Source of the DNA: JANNFX01 sp031380225
GTDB lineage: Bacteria > Pseudomonadota > Alphaproteobacteria > Rhizobiales > Hyphomicrobiaceae
Length of the DNA: 16,998 nt
Assembly (NCBI GenBank): GCA_031380225.1
Contig: JANNFX010000183.1
Location: 1 to 16,998, forward strand
Direction of reading: 5' to 3'
Under the pieces are notes generated by a model. The model was not told the origin of the DNA. It made no database searches and saw only the letters and a program-made list of their open reading frames with translations. Both the position numbers and the translations under genes were made by a program. This document shows positions 14,871 through 16,998 of the stretch, in pieces; position 1 is the stretch's first letter; the number at the start of each line of letters is the position of its first letter.

Positions 14871-15338
14871 TTACGAGCGGACTTTTAGGATCGCGTCAAT
14901 TTCAACGGCTGCATTCATAGGCAAACTGGCGACGCCGACGGCAGACCGCGTGTGGCGTCCGCTATCGCCGAGCACCTCGACCAGCAAATCAGACGCGCCG
15001 TTGATCACCTTTGGATGATCACTGAAGCTTGGCACACACGACACGAATCCCGTCAACCGCATCACTTGCGCGACGCGATCAAGGCTGCCGAGCGCCATCT
15101 TGGCTTGCGCTAGGATGTTTAGGGCGCATAATCTTGCCGCGTGTTGGCCAGTCTCGAGAGCTACGATATCGCCGAGTTGTCCCGTAACCATACTGCCGTC
15201 GGCGGCCTTTGAGATCTGGCCGGAAATGAACAACAGTTCGCCTGCTAGCAAGAAAGGCACGTAATTCGCGACCGCGCTGGGGGCGGGAGGCAGGGTCAAT
15301 CCAAGTTTTTCCAATCGCGCCTCAATTTCGCCGCTCAT
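14871..15338 (-). CDS. RidA (YjgF/YER057c/UK114) family protein
   Basis: The 155-residue protein is slightly longer than classical RidA (about 130) and belongs to the subgroup with N-terminal LEKLGLTLPPAPSAVANYVPF. Family features are LLFISGQI (35-42), a central helix ...HAARLCALNILAQAKMALGSLDRV, and TRSAVGVASLPMNAAVEIDAI. R131 and E147 line up with Arg105 and Glu120 of RidA, the residues that bind and deaminate reactive enamine/imine intermediates, so imine deaminase activity is plausible. Trimer formation is known for the family. The ATG at 15338 has AGGGA about 8 bases upstream. It leads the - strand group with the phosphodiesterase and is divergent from eipB. Confidence 0.93.
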   Translation of the reverse strand: MSGEIEARLEKLGLTLPPAPSAVANYVPFLLAGELLFISGQISKAADGSMVTGQLGDIVALETGQHAARLCALNILAQAKMALGSLDRVAQVMRLTGFVSCVPSFSDHPKVINGASDLLVEVLGDSGRHTRSAVGVASLPMNAAVEIDAILKVRS

Positions 15339-15462
15339 CGCCGTGTTCCCTGGTGTTGGTTATGCCGGGAGGGGCCCGGACGATCTCTTTCTTGTGCTGG
15401 ACGGCAAGAATTTGCAATGATGGCCAACTAGGCTAGTGTCCGTGGTGTCGAGCGGCCGCACG

Positions 15463-15490
15463 TTTGGAACCGTCTTATCCAGGATAATAA
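15463..15490 (+). promoter_or_regulatory. Weak candidate sigma-70-like promoter for eipB
   Basis: TTTGGA (15463-15468) and TAATAA (15485-15490) are spaced 16 bases apart, and the second lies 33 bases ahead of the eipB ATG. The -35 match is poor. The remaining divergent gap (15339-15523) shows nothing else clear. Confidence 0.25.
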
Positions 15491-15523
15491 GCCTAAAGGC
15501 AGCCGTGTTTAGGAACTTTCCAG

Positions 15524-16387
15524 ATGCTGAATTTGCGGACAACGGTTGCAGGGTTGACGGGGCTATTGATGTCCACCGTCGCGGCTGGCGCCGAAGTCGT
15601 CACGGCGCCCGTGACATTCGTCCCCCATCGGGCCATCTACCAGCTTGAGATCGATCGAACGTCTGCGGGCTCCGGCGTTTCGGATGTCAACGGCCGGATC
15701 GTCTACGAACTGACGGGAAGCGCCTGTGAAGGCTTCACCCAGAACATGCGGTTCGTCACCGTGACTTCGAATTCCGAAGGCGGCAGTCAGACGACCGATC
15801 TGCGCACATCGAGTTGGGAAGGCGTACCGGCAAAGAAATTGCGTTTCAGTTCTTCGACATATCTCAATGACCAGTTGACCGAACAGGCGCGCGGCACAGC
15901 GCTCCGAAATGGCCTCAGTGACGTGCCATCGGTCGATTTGGCGAAGCCTGAGAAGAAGACCTTCGAACTTGGCAGTCAGGTGTATTTCCCAATGCAGCAT
16001 TCCACGGCGTTGGTTGATGCAGCTCGCGCCGGAAAGTCTCACTTTACCGCCGATCTCTATGATGGCTCTGAACAAGGCGCCAAGGTCTATTCGACGTCAG
16101 CCATCATCGGCGAACGCGTAGCGCCAGGTGTCAGGAAGTCATTGGCTGGATTAAAAGGTGGCGAAGCATTGGATCAGGTTCCCTCGTGGCCAGTGTCGAT
16201 CAGTTATTTTGCCAAGGGCAACACCGCTCACAAAGACGAACTACCACTTTATGAAATGAGCTATCGCTTCCACGAAAACGGCGTCACCAGCGAAATCGTG
16301 CTCGACTATGGCGAGTATGCGATGAAGGGGAAATTGAAAGAGCTGGTAATGCTTGAGCCAACCCCTTGCTCACCCGTAGCACCTTAA
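15524..16387 (+). CDS. eipB: Cell envelope integrity protein EipB (DUF1849)
   Basis: The 287-residue exported protein has a signal peptide (MLNLRTTVAGLTGLLMSTVAAGA). The mature part begins with FVPHRAIYQLEIDRTSAGSGVSDVNGRIVYELTGSACEGFTQNMRF, the hallmark of the EipB/DUF1849 family, and later has the FPMQHSTALVDAARAGKSHFTADLYDGSE segment. In Brucella, EipB is a periplasmic spiral-shaped beta-protein needed for envelope integrity and has one conserved disulfide. The two matching cysteines are here, C68 (GSACEGF) and C282 (EPTPCSP), and the mature protein has no others that I can see. AGGAA lies about 9 bases before the ATG. It converges on the sugar kinase gene with only 15 bases between the stop codons. 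Confidence 0.93.
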   Translation: MLNLRTTVAGLTGLLMSTVAAGAEVVTAPVTFVPHRAIYQLEIDRTSAGSGVSDVNGRIVYELTGSACEGFTQNMRFVTVTSNSEGGSQTTDLRTSSWEGVPAKKLRFSSSTYLNDQLTEQARGTALRNGLSDVPSVDLAKPEKKTFELGSQVYFPMQHSTALVDAARAGKSHFTADLYDGSEQGAKVYSTSAIIGERVAPGVRKSLAGLKGGEALDQVPSWPVSISYFAKGNTAHKDELPLYEMSYRFHENGVTSEIVLDYGEYAMKGKLKELVMLEPTPCSPVAP

Positions 16388-16402
16388 ATTTTGCACGTTT
16401 TT

Positions 16403-16998
16403 TTATGGCTCGCGGGCCAGCCACGCGGCGCCGCGAACGCCACTTGCATCGCCCCATTTCGGCGGCAGGATAAGAACACTGGTATTCGACGCGAAGATAT
16501 AGGGTGCCATCAAAACCGGCAGCTCATCGTAAAGATGAGCCAGTTTTGAGAGCCCTCCGCCAAGCACAATGACGTCCGGGTCGATTATGTTAACGATCTG
16601 AGCAAGTCCGCGCGCCAACCGCTCAGCGTGGCGCACAAGGCTTGCCCGGGCGTCGATATCACCATGAGCGGCGGCCACTGCAATATGTTCGGCAACTTGT
16701 TCGCTATCAGTATGTCTCAGATGATCGGCGGCAAGCGCTGGGCCTGAGACCCACGTTTCCATACAGCCAAAACGGCCGCACCAGCATAGCGGTCCTGGCG
16801 TTTCAGATAGCGTCGCCCACGGTAACGGATTGTGGCCCCACTCGCCGCCTATCCCCCGCGAGCCATCGATGGTCCGGCCGTCGATCACCAGACCGCCGCC
16901 GCATCCAGTGCCCAGGATGACCCCAAACACGATGCGATGGCCCGCGCCGCTGCCGTCAACCGCTTCCGATAGGGCGAAGCAGTTGGCGTCGTTGGCGA
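16403..16998 (-). CDS. ROK-family sugar kinase, probably fructokinase (5' end outside the window)
   Basis: The frame runs open to the right edge; the N-terminal ATP-binding part is missing. The visible part starts ANDANCFALSEAV, the ROK substrate-binding motif with the catalytic Asp, and continues with VFGVILGTGCGGGLVIDG (phosphate 2 region). GEWGHNPLPW then leads to CWCGRFGCMETWVSGPAL, the zinc-binding C-x-C-G-x-x-G-C-x-E signature preceded by its His. NIIDPDVIVLGGGLS is the adenosine motif. These place it in the ROK family near fructokinase/mannokinase (Mak-like). N-acetylhexosamine kinase activity cannot be excluded from this part. It phosphorylates a hexose with ATP in the cytoplasm. It is convergent with eipB, so they are unlikely to be co-regulated. 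Confidence 0.9.
   Translation of the reverse strand, partial: ANDANCFALSEAVDGSGAGHRIVFGVILGTGCGGGLVIDGRTIDGSRGIGGEWGHNPLPWATLSETPGPLCWCGRFGCMETWVSGPALAADHLRHTDSEQVAEHIAVAAAHGDIDARASLVRHAERLARGLAQIVNIIDPDVIVLGGGLSKLAHLYDELPVLMAPYIFASNTSVLILPPKWGDASGVRGAAWLAREP

Noticed and set aside
16388..16402. Terminator between eipB and the sugar kinase
   Set aside because: There is a T-run but no stem before it.

Overview
The window looks like the chromosome of an alphaproteobacterium, most likely Hyphomicrobiales (Rhizobiales). I base this on a moderately GC-rich composition, the Pho cluster order phoR-pstS-pstC-pstA-pstB-phoU-phoB, the long alphaproteobacterial forms of PstA and PstC, and an EipB/DUF1849 envelope protein. 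I cannot name a genus from the sequence alone.

Left edge (1-2055). The window opens inside the 3' end of a CHASE3-type sensor gene that seems frameshifted near base 170. A SLOG-like nucleotide-sensor protein (+ strand) follows and faces a four-helix membrane protein with two SLATT-like halves (- strand). The two converge on a nested double hairpin of REPIN type. SLOG and SLATT proteins are known as paired sensor and membrane-effector parts of predicted anti-phage/conflict systems, so this pair is the best candidate in the window for a poorly described system. Its mechanism is inference only.

Centre (2183-11198, all - strand). This is a complete phosphate-starvation locus. PhoR (kinase), PstS (binding protein), PstC and PstA (permease), PstB (ATPase), PhoU (signalling adaptor) and PhoB (response regulator) are tightly spaced from pstC to phoB. 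A Pho half-site lies ahead of pstS and a stable hairpin lies between pstS and pstC. A six-bladed propeller lipoprotein sits just upstream of phoR and may be transcribed into it.

Right part (11199-16998). A LysR regulator (+) is divergent from the lipoprotein and is followed at a distance by a strong intrinsic terminator. A small secreted tryptophan-rich protein (-) comes next, then about 580 bases without a recognisable gene that carry five copies of a GGGGACAYG motif in inverted pairs. A - strand cluster of RidA-family protein, glycerophosphodiester phosphodiesterase and universal stress protein follows. eipB (+) is divergent from ridA and converges on a ROK-family sugar kinase (-) that runs off the right edge. 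I see no tRNA, rRNA, CRISPR array or complete insertion sequence.
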